Source: Raineyella antarctica (lineage in GTDB: Bacteria; Actinomycetota; Actinomycetes; Propionibacteriales; Propionibacteriaceae). Taken from it: 64,000 nucleotides of DNA. Location: positions 92,466 through 156,465 of the forward strand of contig NZ_FMYF01000007.1 of NCBI RefSeq assembly GCF_900092135.1, in the 5' to 3' direction. The position numbers and the translations under genes are program-made. Shown here in pieces: positions 40,808 to 48,830 of this stretch (positions are counted from its first letter, which is position 1; every line of letters starts with the position of its first letter). The notes beneath the pieces are model-generated. The model saw only the letters and a list, made by a program, of their open reading frames with translations. It was not told the origin of the DNA and did no database searches.

Positions 40808-42172
40808 ATGACGGTCTCACCGTTGGTATGGACCCTCACCGTAGCCCTGATCCTCGGGATGCTGGTCTACGACTTCGTGTTCCACGCCCGCAAGCCGCAC
40901 GTCCCGACCATGCGCGAGTCTGCGATCTGGTCCGCCGCGTACGTCGGCATCGCCCTGGTCTTCGGCCTGGTGGTACTGGCCCTGTGGGGCGGCGACTTCG
41001 CCGGCCAGTACTACGCCGGCTACATCACCGAGAAGGCGCTCAGCGTCGACAACCTGTTCGTCTTCCTGATCATCCTGGCGACCTTCCGGGTGCCGCGGCA
41101 GTACCAGGAGGAGGTGCTGCTGTTCGGCATCGCCTTCTCGCTGATCGCCCGGACCGGCCTGATCTTCGTCGGCGCGGGCCTGATCAACCAGTTCGCCTGG
41201 GTCTTCTACATCTTCGCCGTGATCCTGCTCGCCACCGCCGGCTCGACGCTGAAGGAGGCCCTGAAGGGTGACGAGGAGGAAGAGGGCGACAGCCGATTCA
41301 TCAAGCTGATCCGCCGGATCTTCCACACCTCTGACGAGTACGACGGCAACAAGCTGTTCACCCACCTCAACGGCCGCCGGGTGATGACGCCGATGCTGCT
41401 GGTGATGATCGCGATCGGCGGCACCGACCTGCTGTTCGCCCTCGACTCGATCCCGGCGATCTTCGGCCTGACCCAGGAGGTCTACCTGGTCTTCACCGCG
41501 GTCGCCTTCTCGCTGCTCGGCCTCAAGCAGCTGTACTTCCTGATCGACGGCCTGCTGGACCGCCTGATCTACCTGTCGTACGGCCTGTCCGCGATCCTCG
41601 GCTTCATCGCAGTGAAGCTGTTCCTGCACGCGCTGCACGAGAACAACCTGCCCTTCATCAACGGCGGCGAGCACGTGACGGTCTTCGAGATCACCACCAG
41701 CCTGTCGCTCAGCGTGATCATCGGCATCCTGGTGGTCACCGTGCTCGCCTCGCTCTACAGCCCGAGGGGCCGGGCCATGTCGGTGGTCAGCGCCACCGAG
41801 ATGCTGTCCGAGCGCTACCTGCAGTTGCCGGCCGACGCCACCGACTCCCAGCGCGACGCGATCAGCCGCAAGCTGGCCCGCCAGCTGCAGCGGATGCCGC
41901 GGATCTCCGACAGCCTGAAGGACGAGCTGATCTCCGACAGGCGCCACTACATGGAGCTGCTGCACGAGGTGCACGGTGAGCACCTGGACTACCTGAGCGC
42001 CCGGCAGTCCTCCGACGACACCTCCTCGGCGGAGTCGGCCGAGCTGGAGCGCCGCAAGACCGCCTTCAGCGACATCGTCAACCCGGCCGCCGAGTCGGTC
42101 GGCTCGGCCGAGGAGTCGGTCGGCTCGACCGCCCCCGAGGGCAGCAGCGAGGGGCGCCCGCAGCACCACTGA
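40808..42172 (+). CDS. TerC family membrane protein, first copy
   Basis: A 454-residue integral membrane protein of the TerC (tellurium resistance/manganese exporter) family. Family marks visible: KALSVDNLFVFLIIL (Asp in helix), GIAFSLI, and GGTDLLFALDSIPAIFGLTQ (about residue 205-225) with the metal-handling Asp residues. About eight helices are followed by a ~110-residue hydrophilic tail that ends acidic and Ser/Glu-rich. Known TerC/Alx relatives export Mn2+ or support metalloprotein loading. GGAAGGA at 40792-40798 is the ribosome-binding site. A tandem paralogue follows. Confidence 0.93.
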   Translation: MTVSPLVWTLTVALILGMLVYDFVFHARKPHVPTMRESAIWSAAYVGIALVFGLVVLALWGGDFAGQYYAGYITEKALSVDNLFVFLIILATFRVPRQYQEEVLLFGIAFSLIARTGLIFVGAGLINQFAWVFYIFAVILLATAGSTLKEALKGDEEEEGDSRFIKLIRRIFHTSDEYDGNKLFTHLNGRRVMTPMLLVMIAIGGTDLLFALDSIPAIFGLTQEVYLVFTAVAFSLLGLKQLYFLIDGLLDRLIYLSYGLSAILGFIAVKLFLHALHENNLPFINGGEHVTVFEITTSLSLSVIIGILVVTVLASLYSPRGRAMSVVSATEMLSERYLQLPADATDSQRDAISRKLARQLQRMPRISDSLKDELISDRRHYMELLHEVHGEHLDYLSARQSSDDTSSAESAELERRKTAFSDIVNPAAESVGSAEESVGSTAPEGSSEGRPQHH

Positions 42173-42203
42173 CGTACGTCACCGGCGCCACTGACGTACG
42201 TCA
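42170..42203. promoter_or_regulatory. Twin 12-bp palindromes between the two terC genes
   Basis: TGACGTACGTCA occurs at 42170-42181 and again at 42192-42203. Their centres are 22 bp apart, about two helical turns, inside a direct repeat of ~21 bp. The stop codon of the first terC lies in the first copy. The spacing fits a cooperatively bound dimer pair of a regulator. Confidence 0.5.
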
Positions 42204-42230
42204 CCGGCCCGTACGTCCCGGCAACCGTTC

Positions 42231-42278
42231 CTCCGGCCCCCGGCCCGTGCCCGATGCACGGAAATCCGGGGGCCGGAG
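42231..42278 (+). terminator. Nested hairpin after first terC gene
   Basis: Perfect 13-bp arms CTCCGGCCCCCGG (42231-42243) and CCGGGGGCCGGAG (42266-42278); an inner stem CCGTGC/GCACGG lies in the loop. A TAGACT box at 42288-42293, after this structure, could serve the second terC. Confidence 0.75.
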
Positions 42279-42320
42279 TGCGCCTGATAGACTGCGCCGG
42301 TTGAACAGAAGGGACGACGC

Positions 42321-43538
42321 ATGGCGGTTTCCGGCCTCACCTGGGTGCTCACCACCCTCTTCGTCGTGGGGATGCTGCTCTTCGACTTCATCTTCCACGC
42401 GCGCAAGCCGCACACCCCCGGGCTCAAGGAGTCGGCGGCCTGGTCCGCTCTCTACGTCACCATCGCACTGTCCTTCGGCCTGTTCGTGCTGTGGCACTGG
42501 GGCCCGAACTTCGCCACCCAGTACTACGCCGGCTACGTCACCGAGCTCTCCCTGAGCGTGGACAACCTGTTCGTCTTCCTGATCATCATGGCGTCGTTCA
42601 AGGTGCCGCGGGAGTCCCAGCAGGAGGTGCTGCTGTTCGGCATCGTGGTCTCGCTGATCTTCCGCTCGGCGCTGATCTTCGTCGGTGCCGCAGCGATCAA
42701 CGCGTTCGCCTGGGTCTTCTACATCTTCGGCCTGATCCTGCTGATCACCGCCGGCTCCACGCTCAAGGAGGCCCTCAGCGGGGACGACGACGAGGAGGAG
42801 TCCGGGGAGAACTTCTTCATCCGGGCGGTCCGCCGGGTCTTCCACACGTCCGACCAGTACGAGGGCAACAAGCTGTTCACCCAGCTGGACGGGCGTCGCG
42901 CGATGACCCCGATGCTGCTGGTGATGATCGCGATCGGCGGCACCGACGTCCTGTTCGCCCTCGACTCGATCCCGGCGATCTTCGGCCTGACCCAGGAGGT
43001 CTACCTGGTCTTCACCGCCGTGGTGTTCTCCTTGATGGGCCTGAAACAGCTGTTCTTCCTGATCGACGGGCTGCTGGACCGGCTGATCTACCTGTCGTAC
43101 GGGCTGTCGGCGATCCTGGCCTTCATCGCGGTGAAGCTGGTCCTGCACGCGCTGCACGAGAACAACCTGCCCTTCATCAACGCCGGGGAGCCGGTGCCGG
43201 TGCTGGAGATCACCACCCAGATGTCGCTGGTGTTCATCCTCGGCGTGCTGGCGGTGACCGTGCTGTTCTCGCTCTACAGCCCGCGGGGACGCGCCATGGC
43301 GATCATCCGCGCCACCGAGGACCTGGCCGAGCGCTACCTGGCCCTGCCGGCCGACGCGCCGCTCGAGGAGCGTACGCGGATCAACCGCCAGCTGGGCCAG
43401 AAGCTGGGCGGGATGCCGCGTATCCCCGACCACCTCAAGTCGGAGCTGATCGAGAACGAGCAGCACTACCGCGACCTGATCCACCGGGCGCACGGCGAGC
43501 ACCAGGACTTCCTCTCCCGGGCGACCGAGAGCCGCTGA
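42321..43538 (+). CDS. TerC family membrane protein, second copy
   Basis: A 405-residue paralogue of the preceding TerC with clearly similar sequence throughout (SVDNLFVFLIIMASFKVPRE, GGTDVLFALDSIPAIFG). It lacks the acidic Ser/Glu-rich extension at its end, hence ~50 residues shorter. ATG 42321 follows AGAAGGGA. It is separated from the first copy by a terminator and has no riboswitch of its own, so the two copies are probably expressed differently. Confidence 0.93.
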   Translation: MAVSGLTWVLTTLFVVGMLLFDFIFHARKPHTPGLKESAAWSALYVTIALSFGLFVLWHWGPNFATQYYAGYVTELSLSVDNLFVFLIIMASFKVPRESQQEVLLFGIVVSLIFRSALIFVGAAAINAFAWVFYIFGLILLITAGSTLKEALSGDDDEEESGENFFIRAVRRVFHTSDQYEGNKLFTQLDGRRAMTPMLLVMIAIGGTDVLFALDSIPAIFGLTQEVYLVFTAVVFSLMGLKQLFFLIDGLLDRLIYLSYGLSAILAFIAVKLVLHALHENNLPFINAGEPVPVLEITTQMSLVFILGVLAVTVLFSLYSPRGRAMAIIRATEDLAERYLALPADAPLEERTRINRQLGQKLGGMPRIPDHLKSELIENEQHYRDLIHRAHGEHQDFLSRATESR

Positions 43539-43675
43539 CCTGAGGCCGGGCATCGTACGCCGCTCCTCCCTCGTCCGCAGAGTGATCCGTCGGACTCGTT
43601 GCCGGTTCCTGCCCCCCGCGAGCGGGCGACCTGTAGGTTAAGCAGTGCAAAGCTGCACCCCTATTGGAGGACTTC

Positions 43676-45184
43676 ATGGGCAATCGGATCCACAACGCCG
43701 CGTACCAGAGCAAGGTGATGAGCGCCGAGGACGCCGCCGCGCTGATCAATGACGGCGACAGGCTCGGTGTCTCGGGCTTCACCGGCTCGGGCTACCCCAA
43801 GGCGGTGCCGATCGCCCTGGCTGCTCGCGCGAAGGCCGAGCACGAGGCCGGCCGCTCCTTCCGGGTCGGCCTGAACACGGGCGCCTCGACCGCCCCCGAG
43901 CTGGACGGCGAGCTGGCCCTCGCCGATGCGGTCGACTTCCGTACGCCGTACCAGTCCGATCCCGAGACCCGCAAGCGGATCAACGCCGGCAGCATCAACT
44001 ACGCCGACATCCACCTGTCGCACATCGCCCCGCAGGTGCGCAACGGCTTCCACGGCAAGATGGACGTCGCGATCATCGAGCTGACCGCCATCAAGGCCGA
44101 CGGTTCGCTGGTCCCGTCCTCCTCCATCGGCAACAACCAGGCCTGGCTCGACGCCGCCGACCGGGTGATCTTCGAGGTCAACTCCTGGCAGTCCGAGGAC
44201 CTGGAGGGCATGCACGACGTGTTCGGCGGCCTCCGCAAGGCGCCGCTGGACTTCGCGATCCCGGTCTTCCACGCCTCGGACCGGATCGGCAGCAAGTACC
44301 TGACCGTCGACCCCGCCAAGGTGATCGCGGTCGTCGAGAACGACACCCCGGACCGCAACTCGCCGTTCAAGCCGCTCGACGACGTGTCCAAGTCAATCGC
44401 CAGCCACCTGCTGGACTTCCTCGACCTGGAGGAGAAGGCCGGCCGCCTGCCCGACCCGATGCCGGCCATGCAGTCCGGTGTGGGCAACATCGCCAACGCC
44501 GTCCTCGCCGGCCTGCTGCACGGCCAGTTCGAGAACCTGACCTCCTACACCGAGGTGATCCAGGACGGCATGGTCGACCTGATCGACTCCGGCAAGCTGA
44601 GTGTCGCCTCGGCCACCGCGTTCTCGCTGTCCCCGGAGTACGCGAAGAAGATGAACGACAACGCGAAGTTCTACCGGGACAAGATCATCCTGCGCAACCA
44701 GGAGATCTCGAACAACCCGGAGGTCATCCGCCGTCTCGGCATGATCGCGATGAACGGCATGATCGAGGCCGACATCTACGGCAACGTGAACTCCACGCAC
44801 ATCATGGGCTCGCGGATGCAGAACGGCATCGGCGGGTCGGGCGACTTCGCCCGCAACGCCGCGCTGACCGTGTTCGTCACCCCCTCCACCGCCAAGGACG
44901 GCGCCATCTCGGCGATCGTGCCGATGGTCTCGCACGTCGACCACACCGAACACGACACCGACCTGATCATCAGCGAGTACGGCGTCGCCGACCTGCGCGG
45001 CAAGTCCCCGCGCCAGCGCGTCCCCGCGATCATCAAGATCGCGCACCCGGACTTCCGTCCGATGCTGGAGGAGTACTTCGCGGTGGCGCAGAAGGTCGCC
45101 AACGGCCAGCACACCCCGCACGACCTGTCCCAGGCCCTCAGCTGGCACCAGCGCATGCTGGCGACCGGCACCATGAAGGTCTGA
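43676..45184 (+). CDS. Acetyl-CoA hydrolase/succinyl-CoA:acetate CoA-transferase family
   Basis: A 502-residue class I CoA-transferase. GDRLGVSGFTGSGYPKAVP (residues ~28-46) is the typical N-terminus; TEVIQDGMVDLI near residue 292 is in the place where the catalytic Glu is found; GSRMQNGIGGSGDFARNA and SEYGVADLRG are further family marks. Members move CoA between succinate and acetate or propionate, or hydrolyse acetyl-CoA. In propionic fermentation such enzymes conserve the thioester. ATG 43676 is chosen because GGAGG lies at 43666-43670; the upstream TTG is not plausible. A small hairpin GTGCA/TGCAC precedes the site. A terminator follows. Confidence 0.92.
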   Translation: MGNRIHNAAYQSKVMSAEDAAALINDGDRLGVSGFTGSGYPKAVPIALAARAKAEHEAGRSFRVGLNTGASTAPELDGELALADAVDFRTPYQSDPETRKRINAGSINYADIHLSHIAPQVRNGFHGKMDVAIIELTAIKADGSLVPSSSIGNNQAWLDAADRVIFEVNSWQSEDLEGMHDVFGGLRKAPLDFAIPVFHASDRIGSKYLTVDPAKVIAVVENDTPDRNSPFKPLDDVSKSIASHLLDFLDLEEKAGRLPDPMPAMQSGVGNIANAVLAGLLHGQFENLTSYTEVIQDGMVDLIDSGKLSVASATAFSLSPEYAKKMNDNAKFYRDKIILRNQEISNNPEVIRRLGMIAMNGMIEADIYGNVNSTHIMGSRMQNGIGGSGDFARNAALTVFVTPSTAKDGAISAIVPMVSHVDHTEHDTDLIISEYGVADLRGKSPRQRVPAIIKIAHPDFRPMLEEYFAVAQKVANGQHTPHDLSQALSWHQRMLATGTMKV

Positions 45185-45211
45185 GGCTCCTGAGCACCAG
45201 GTCCTGAGCAC

Positions 45212-45251
45212 ACGAGGGGCGGCATCCGGGCGACGGGGTGCCGCCCCTCGT
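45212..45251 (+). terminator. Terminator of the CoA-transferase gene
   Basis: Perfect 13-bp arms ACGAGGGGCGGCA (45212-45224) and TGCCGCCCCTCGT (45239-45251) with a 14-nt loop, 28 bp after the stop codon. Confidence 0.85.
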
Positions 45252-45388
45252 CCGTGCCCATGACCGGTCCGAGACCGCAACACCCGCCGAATGTCGCCGC
45301 CGCCGGTGTCCGCGCACTAGTCTGAAACCGCACGGGTCGGGGGCCCCGGTCGCCACCAGGCGTCCGGGAGACACGGGCAGCACAGGGC

Positions 45389-45407
45389 GCGTACGACAGT
45401 CGTACGC
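45389..45407. promoter_or_regulatory. 19-bp palindrome upstream of FGGY kinase
   Basis: GCGTACGAC, central A, GTCGTACGC: perfect 9-bp arms. It lies 26 bp before the kinase start codon, within the 182-bp region after the terminator, and is placed as a repressor site would be. Confidence 0.5.
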
Positions 45408-45433
45408 CACAGGCGGAGCACCCCGGAGGCAGG

Positions 45434-46942
45434 ATGGCCAGGAGCATCTTCCAGATCGAGCTGGCCAAGGCCGTCGACCCGCTGGTGCTCGCCGTCGACA
45501 TCGGATCGACCGCGAGCCGCGGCTCGCTCCACGACGCGCACGGCCGCCCGGTCGGGCAGCGGGTGAAGGTGCCGCACGCGTTCAGCACCGCCGGCGACGG
45601 CACCTCCACGATCGACCCCGACCAGGTGCTCGCCGAGGTGATCGAGATCATCGACGGGCTGGCCGCCAAGGAGCTGAAGGGCCGGATCGGCGGCGTCGCC
45701 CTGGACACCTTCGCCTCCTCGGTGATCGGCGTCGACCGCAAGGGCCTGGCCCTGACCCCCTGCTACACGTACGCCGACACCCGCTCGGCCCAGCAGGTCG
45801 CCGAACTGCGCCGCGTCGTCGACGAGGACGCCGTGCACGACCGGATCGGCGTCCGCCTGCACGCCTCCTACCTGCCCGCCCGGCTGCGCTGGCTCTCGGC
45901 GACCGACCCGCTGCTGTTCGACCGGGTGGACCGCTGGCTCTCGCTCGGTGAGTACCTGCACCTGCACCTGCTCGGGCGCACCGCCGTCGGCACCTCGACC
46001 GCCTCCTGGAGCGGCCTGCTGGACCGGCGCACCGGCAAGTGGGACGCCGAGATGCTGACCCTGTGCGGCATCTCCACCAGCCACCTGTCCTCGGTCCGCG
46101 ACCCCGACCGGCCGTTGTCCGCGACGGACAACCGGCTGGACCAGCGCTGGCCGGCGCTGCGCGGGGCCAAGTGGTTCCCGGCGATCAGCGACGGACTGGG
46201 CGCCAGCGTCGGTGCCGGCGCCACGGACTCGCGTACGATCGGCGCCTCGGCCGCCACCACCGGCGCCCTGCGCGTGATGGTGTCCGGCCCGGTCGACCAG
46301 GTCCCCAGCGGATTGTGGTGCTACCGGGTCGACCGGAACCGCTCGCTGCTGGGCGGGGCGGTCAACGACGTCGGCCGCGCGGTGACCTGGGCCACCAACA
46401 CCCTGGCCCTGCCGGACGAGCCACTGGTCAGCCGCGCCCTACTGGCCGACCCCACCGAGGACACCCCCTTGGTGCTGCCGTTCTTCACCGGCGAGCGCTC
46501 CACAGGTTGGGCGGCGCACGCCACCGCCCTGATGTCAGGGGTACGGATCTCCACCGAGCCGATGCAGCTCTACCGCGGCGTGCTCGAGGGCGTCGGGCTG
46601 ACCTACCGGCGGATCGGTGACCAGCTGGTCACCCGAGCCCCGGGGGCCGTACGCATCCTGGCGCAGGGCCGGGTCACCCAGGACCGGCCCGAGATCCTGC
46701 AGATCCTCGCCGACGTGATGGGCCGCCCGGTGGCACCGGTGACGATCAAGCGCGCCACGCTGCACGGCTCCGCCCTGCTCGCGCTCGAGACCCTGGCCCC
46801 GAACCTGGACCGGACCCCGCCGGACATGGGGACGGTCTTCGAGCCGCACCCCCGGCGGACCGCGTACTACACCGAGCGGATGGGCAGGTTCAACGAGCTG
46901 TACGACAAGGTGATCGCCGACTCCACCCCGGCGACGTCCTGA
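45434..46942 (+). CDS. FGGY-family carbohydrate kinase (gluconokinase-like)
   Basis: A 502-residue sugar or sugar-acid kinase. The N-terminal ATPase fold has VLAVDIGSTASRGSL (about residues 17-31). ASSVIGV and YTYADTRSAQQV lie in the sugar site. The second domain begins after GLGASVGAGATDSRTIGASAATTGALRV, and GVLEGVGLTYRRI is near the C-terminus. Its closest family resemblance is to gluconokinase-type FGGY enzymes, but the substrate is inferred. GGAGG (45425-45429) precedes ATG. A perfect palindrome upstream may bind its regulator. Confidence 0.85.
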   Translation: MARSIFQIELAKAVDPLVLAVDIGSTASRGSLHDAHGRPVGQRVKVPHAFSTAGDGTSTIDPDQVLAEVIEIIDGLAAKELKGRIGGVALDTFASSVIGVDRKGLALTPCYTYADTRSAQQVAELRRVVDEDAVHDRIGVRLHASYLPARLRWLSATDPLLFDRVDRWLSLGEYLHLHLLGRTAVGTSTASWSGLLDRRTGKWDAEMLTLCGISTSHLSSVRDPDRPLSATDNRLDQRWPALRGAKWFPAISDGLGASVGAGATDSRTIGASAATTGALRVMVSGPVDQVPSGLWCYRVDRNRSLLGGAVNDVGRAVTWATNTLALPDEPLVSRALLADPTEDTPLVLPFFTGERSTGWAAHATALMSGVRISTEPMQLYRGVLEGVGLTYRRIGDQLVTRAPGAVRILAQGRVTQDRPEILQILADVMGRPVAPVTIKRATLHGSALLALETLAPNLDRTPPDMGTVFEPHPRRTAYYTERMGRFNELYDKVIADSTPATS

Positions 46943-46993
46943 CAGTCCACCGCTGCGACGTCCTGACAGTCCACCGCTGCGACGTCCTGACAG
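46931..46993. repeat. 24-bp tandem repeat carrying the kinase stop codon
   Basis: GCGACGTCCTGACAG TCCACCGCT recurs at 46931-46954, 46955-46978 and partly at 46979-46993. Since the unit is 24 bp, the TGA stop is present in frame three times. Confidence 0.9.
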
Positions 46994-47022
46994 GAGACCC
47001 CCGCGTCCACCACGATGCGTCC

Positions 47023-47799
47023 ATGGGCACCGAAGGACACCTGGCGTACGAGGTTCGTGGCGGCACCGCACTGGTCACGATCGACCACCCGAGCCGGCGC
47101 AATGCGCTGACCCCGCAGATGTGGGCCCAGTGGGCGGAGGTGATGGGGGCGGCGACCGTCGACACCGACGTCCGGGTGGTGGTGGTCACGGGGGCCGGAC
47201 AGACCTTCTGCGCAGGCGCGGACATCAGCCAGCTCGACTCGATCCACGACACCGACCTGCCGACACAGGCGCACCGGGCGATCGCCGAGTGCCCGAAGCC
47301 GACCATCGCGGCGATCAACGGCTCCTGCGTCGGCGGCGGGGTGCAGGTCGCGGCGGCCTGTGACATCCGGATCAGTGCGACGTCGGCTCGGTTCGGCGTC
47401 ACCCCGGCCAACCTCGGCATCATCTACCCGACGGTGCCGCTGGAACGGCTGGTCCGACTGCTCGGCCCGGCCGCGACCAAGTACCTGATCTTCACCGCCG
47501 AACTGGTCGGCGCCGAACGCGCCCGGCACATCGGGCTGGTCGACGAGGTCGTCCCCGACGACGTGGTGCTCGACCGGGCGCTGCGGCTTGCCGACGACCT
47601 GGCGGGTCGTTCGCAGCTGACCATCCAGGCCACCAAGGACCTGGTGGACCGGATGGTCGACCGTACGCTCGAGGACGCCCGGGTCGCGGCCTGGATGGAC
47701 CAGGTCGCCTCCAGCCCCGACGTGGCCGAGGGTATGGCGGCGTTCCGGGCCCGCCGCAAGCCGCAGTTCACCTGGAACGGGGCCGGGCTGCCGGAGTGA
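47023..47799 (+). CDS. Crotonase-superfamily protein (enoyl-CoA hydratase/isomerase-like)
   Basis: A 258-residue crotonase fold: NALTPQMW, TGAGQTFCAGADISQLD (oxyanion hole, residues 57-72), GGGVQVAAACD (104-114) and FGVTPANLGIIYPT. The two catalytic glutamates of enoyl-CoA hydratase are missing: Q108 and P128 occupy the aligned positions. The oxyanion-hole glycines are kept, so CoA-ester binding is likely, but hydration of enoyl-CoA is doubtful. Isomerase, decarboxylase or a different CoA reaction is possible. It starts 30 bp after a tandem repeat. Confidence 0.85.
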   Translation: MGTEGHLAYEVRGGTALVTIDHPSRRNALTPQMWAQWAEVMGAATVDTDVRVVVVTGAGQTFCAGADISQLDSIHDTDLPTQAHRAIAECPKPTIAAINGSCVGGGVQVAAACDIRISATSARFGVTPANLGIIYPTVPLERLVRLLGPAATKYLIFTAELVGAERARHIGLVDEVVPDDVVLDRALRLADDLAGRSQLTIQATKDLVDRMVDRTLEDARVAAWMDQVASSPDVAEGMAAFRARRKPQFTWNGAGLPE

Positions 47800-47829
47800 G
47801 CCCGGTCAGGCGCAGGGCCGACGCAGGGC

Positions 47830-48678
47830 TCAGGCCCGGGCGCCGGCGCGCCCCGGAAGCGCCCCGAAGCGGTAGCTGGAGGAGTCGACCGAGCCCATGA
47901 AGTCGGGCTCGTGGTAGATCCGCACGCCCGCCTCGTCCTCGGCGGCGCCGACGGCGACCATCAGCGGGACCAGGTGGTCCTCGGCCGGGTGCGCGGCCCG
48001 GGCACTGGGCGCGGTGTCCCAGCGCAGCAGCCGCTGCGTACGCTCCTGCGGCGATACCTCGACCACCGCCTCGGTGAGCCAGTCGCCGAACGCCTTGGAG
48101 TCGTGTGCCGCCCGGGGGCCGAAGTTGCGCAGGTTGTGGTAGCTGAACCCGCTGCCGACGATCAGCACGCCCTCGTCGCGCAAGGGGGCCAGTGCACGGC
48201 CCGCGGCGAGGTGGGCGGCCGGGTCGTACCCGCTCCTGAGCGAGAGCTGGAGGATCGGCACGTCGGCGTCGGGGTACATCACGAAGAACGGGGCGAACAC
48301 GCCGTGGTCGTACCCGCGCTGGGCGTCGTAGCGGGTGGGGATGCCGGCCTCGTCGAGCAGCTGGCCGACCCTGGCCGCCACGTCGGGCGCGCCGGGCGCC
48401 GGGTACTGGATCCGGTAGGTGAAGTCGGGGAAGCCGCCGTAGTCGTAGAGCATCGGTGGGTGCGGGTTGGTCTGGACGGTGAACTCGGACTCCTCCCAGT
48501 GGCCCGAGACCGCCAGGATCGCGCGCGGTGTGACGCCGAGCTCACGCGGGATGTCCTGCAGCGACTTCTCCAGCTTGCCCATGTCGCCCGGCATCAGGTC
48601 CTTGATCCAGGGCCACGGACCGCCACCGTGGGAGACGAAGTACGTCGGCAGGCGGTCGGGCTGGTTCGGTGCGGTCAT
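47830..48678 (-). CDS. DODA-type extradiol aromatic ring-opening dioxygenase (YgiD family)
   Basis: A 282-residue protein. The family start FVSHGGGPWPWIKDLMPGDMGKLE and the metal ligands are seen: His in SHGGG, His in SGHWEE, His in YDHGVFAP and a C-terminal AHPAEDHLVPLMV. Members of the DODA branch open dihydroxyphenylalanine-like catechols, although many bacterial members have unknown substrates. It is monocistronic by its neighbours: the upstream region has an AT-rich inverted repeat at 48735-48748 that may bind a MarR-type regulator. Confidence 0.93.
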   Translation of the reverse strand: MTAPNQPDRLPTYFVSHGGGPWPWIKDLMPGDMGKLEKSLQDIPRELGVTPRAILAVSGHWEESEFTVQTNPHPPMLYDYGGFPDFTYRIQYPAPGAPDVAARVGQLLDEAGIPTRYDAQRGYDHGVFAPFFVMYPDADVPILQLSLRSGYDPAAHLAAGRALAPLRDEGVLIVGSGFSYHNLRNFGPRAAHDSKAFGDWLTEAVVEVSPQERTQRLLRWDTAPSARAAHPAEDHLVPLMVAVGAAEDEAGVRIYHEPDFMGSVDSSSYRFGALPGRAGARA

Positions 48679-48734
48679 GGCGTTGCCTCCGGGTCGGGCG
48701 TGGGAGCTCCAGGAGCCCAGCGTACGCGGAGATA

Positions 48735-48748
48735 GTTAAAGATTCAAC
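48735..48748. promoter_or_regulatory. AT-rich inverted repeat upstream of the dioxygenase gene
   Basis: GTTAAA GA TTCAAC, arms with one mismatch, stands out in a very GC-rich gap about 57 bp before the dioxygenase start. Such sites are frequent for MarR/HxlR-type repressors; no regulator gene is adjacent. Confidence 0.4.
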
Positions 48749-48830
48749 GCTTCAGGGCGCGGTCGCTCGCGTGTTCCCGGCCGTGCACCCTGGCCCGAGC
48801 TCTGAGGTGCCGGGCTCAGAAGTGCCGAGC

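Noticed and set aside
43664..43675. Upstream TTG start for the CoA-transferase
   Set aside because: The GGAGG ribosome-binding site lies within this extension, so translation must begin at the ATG at 43676.
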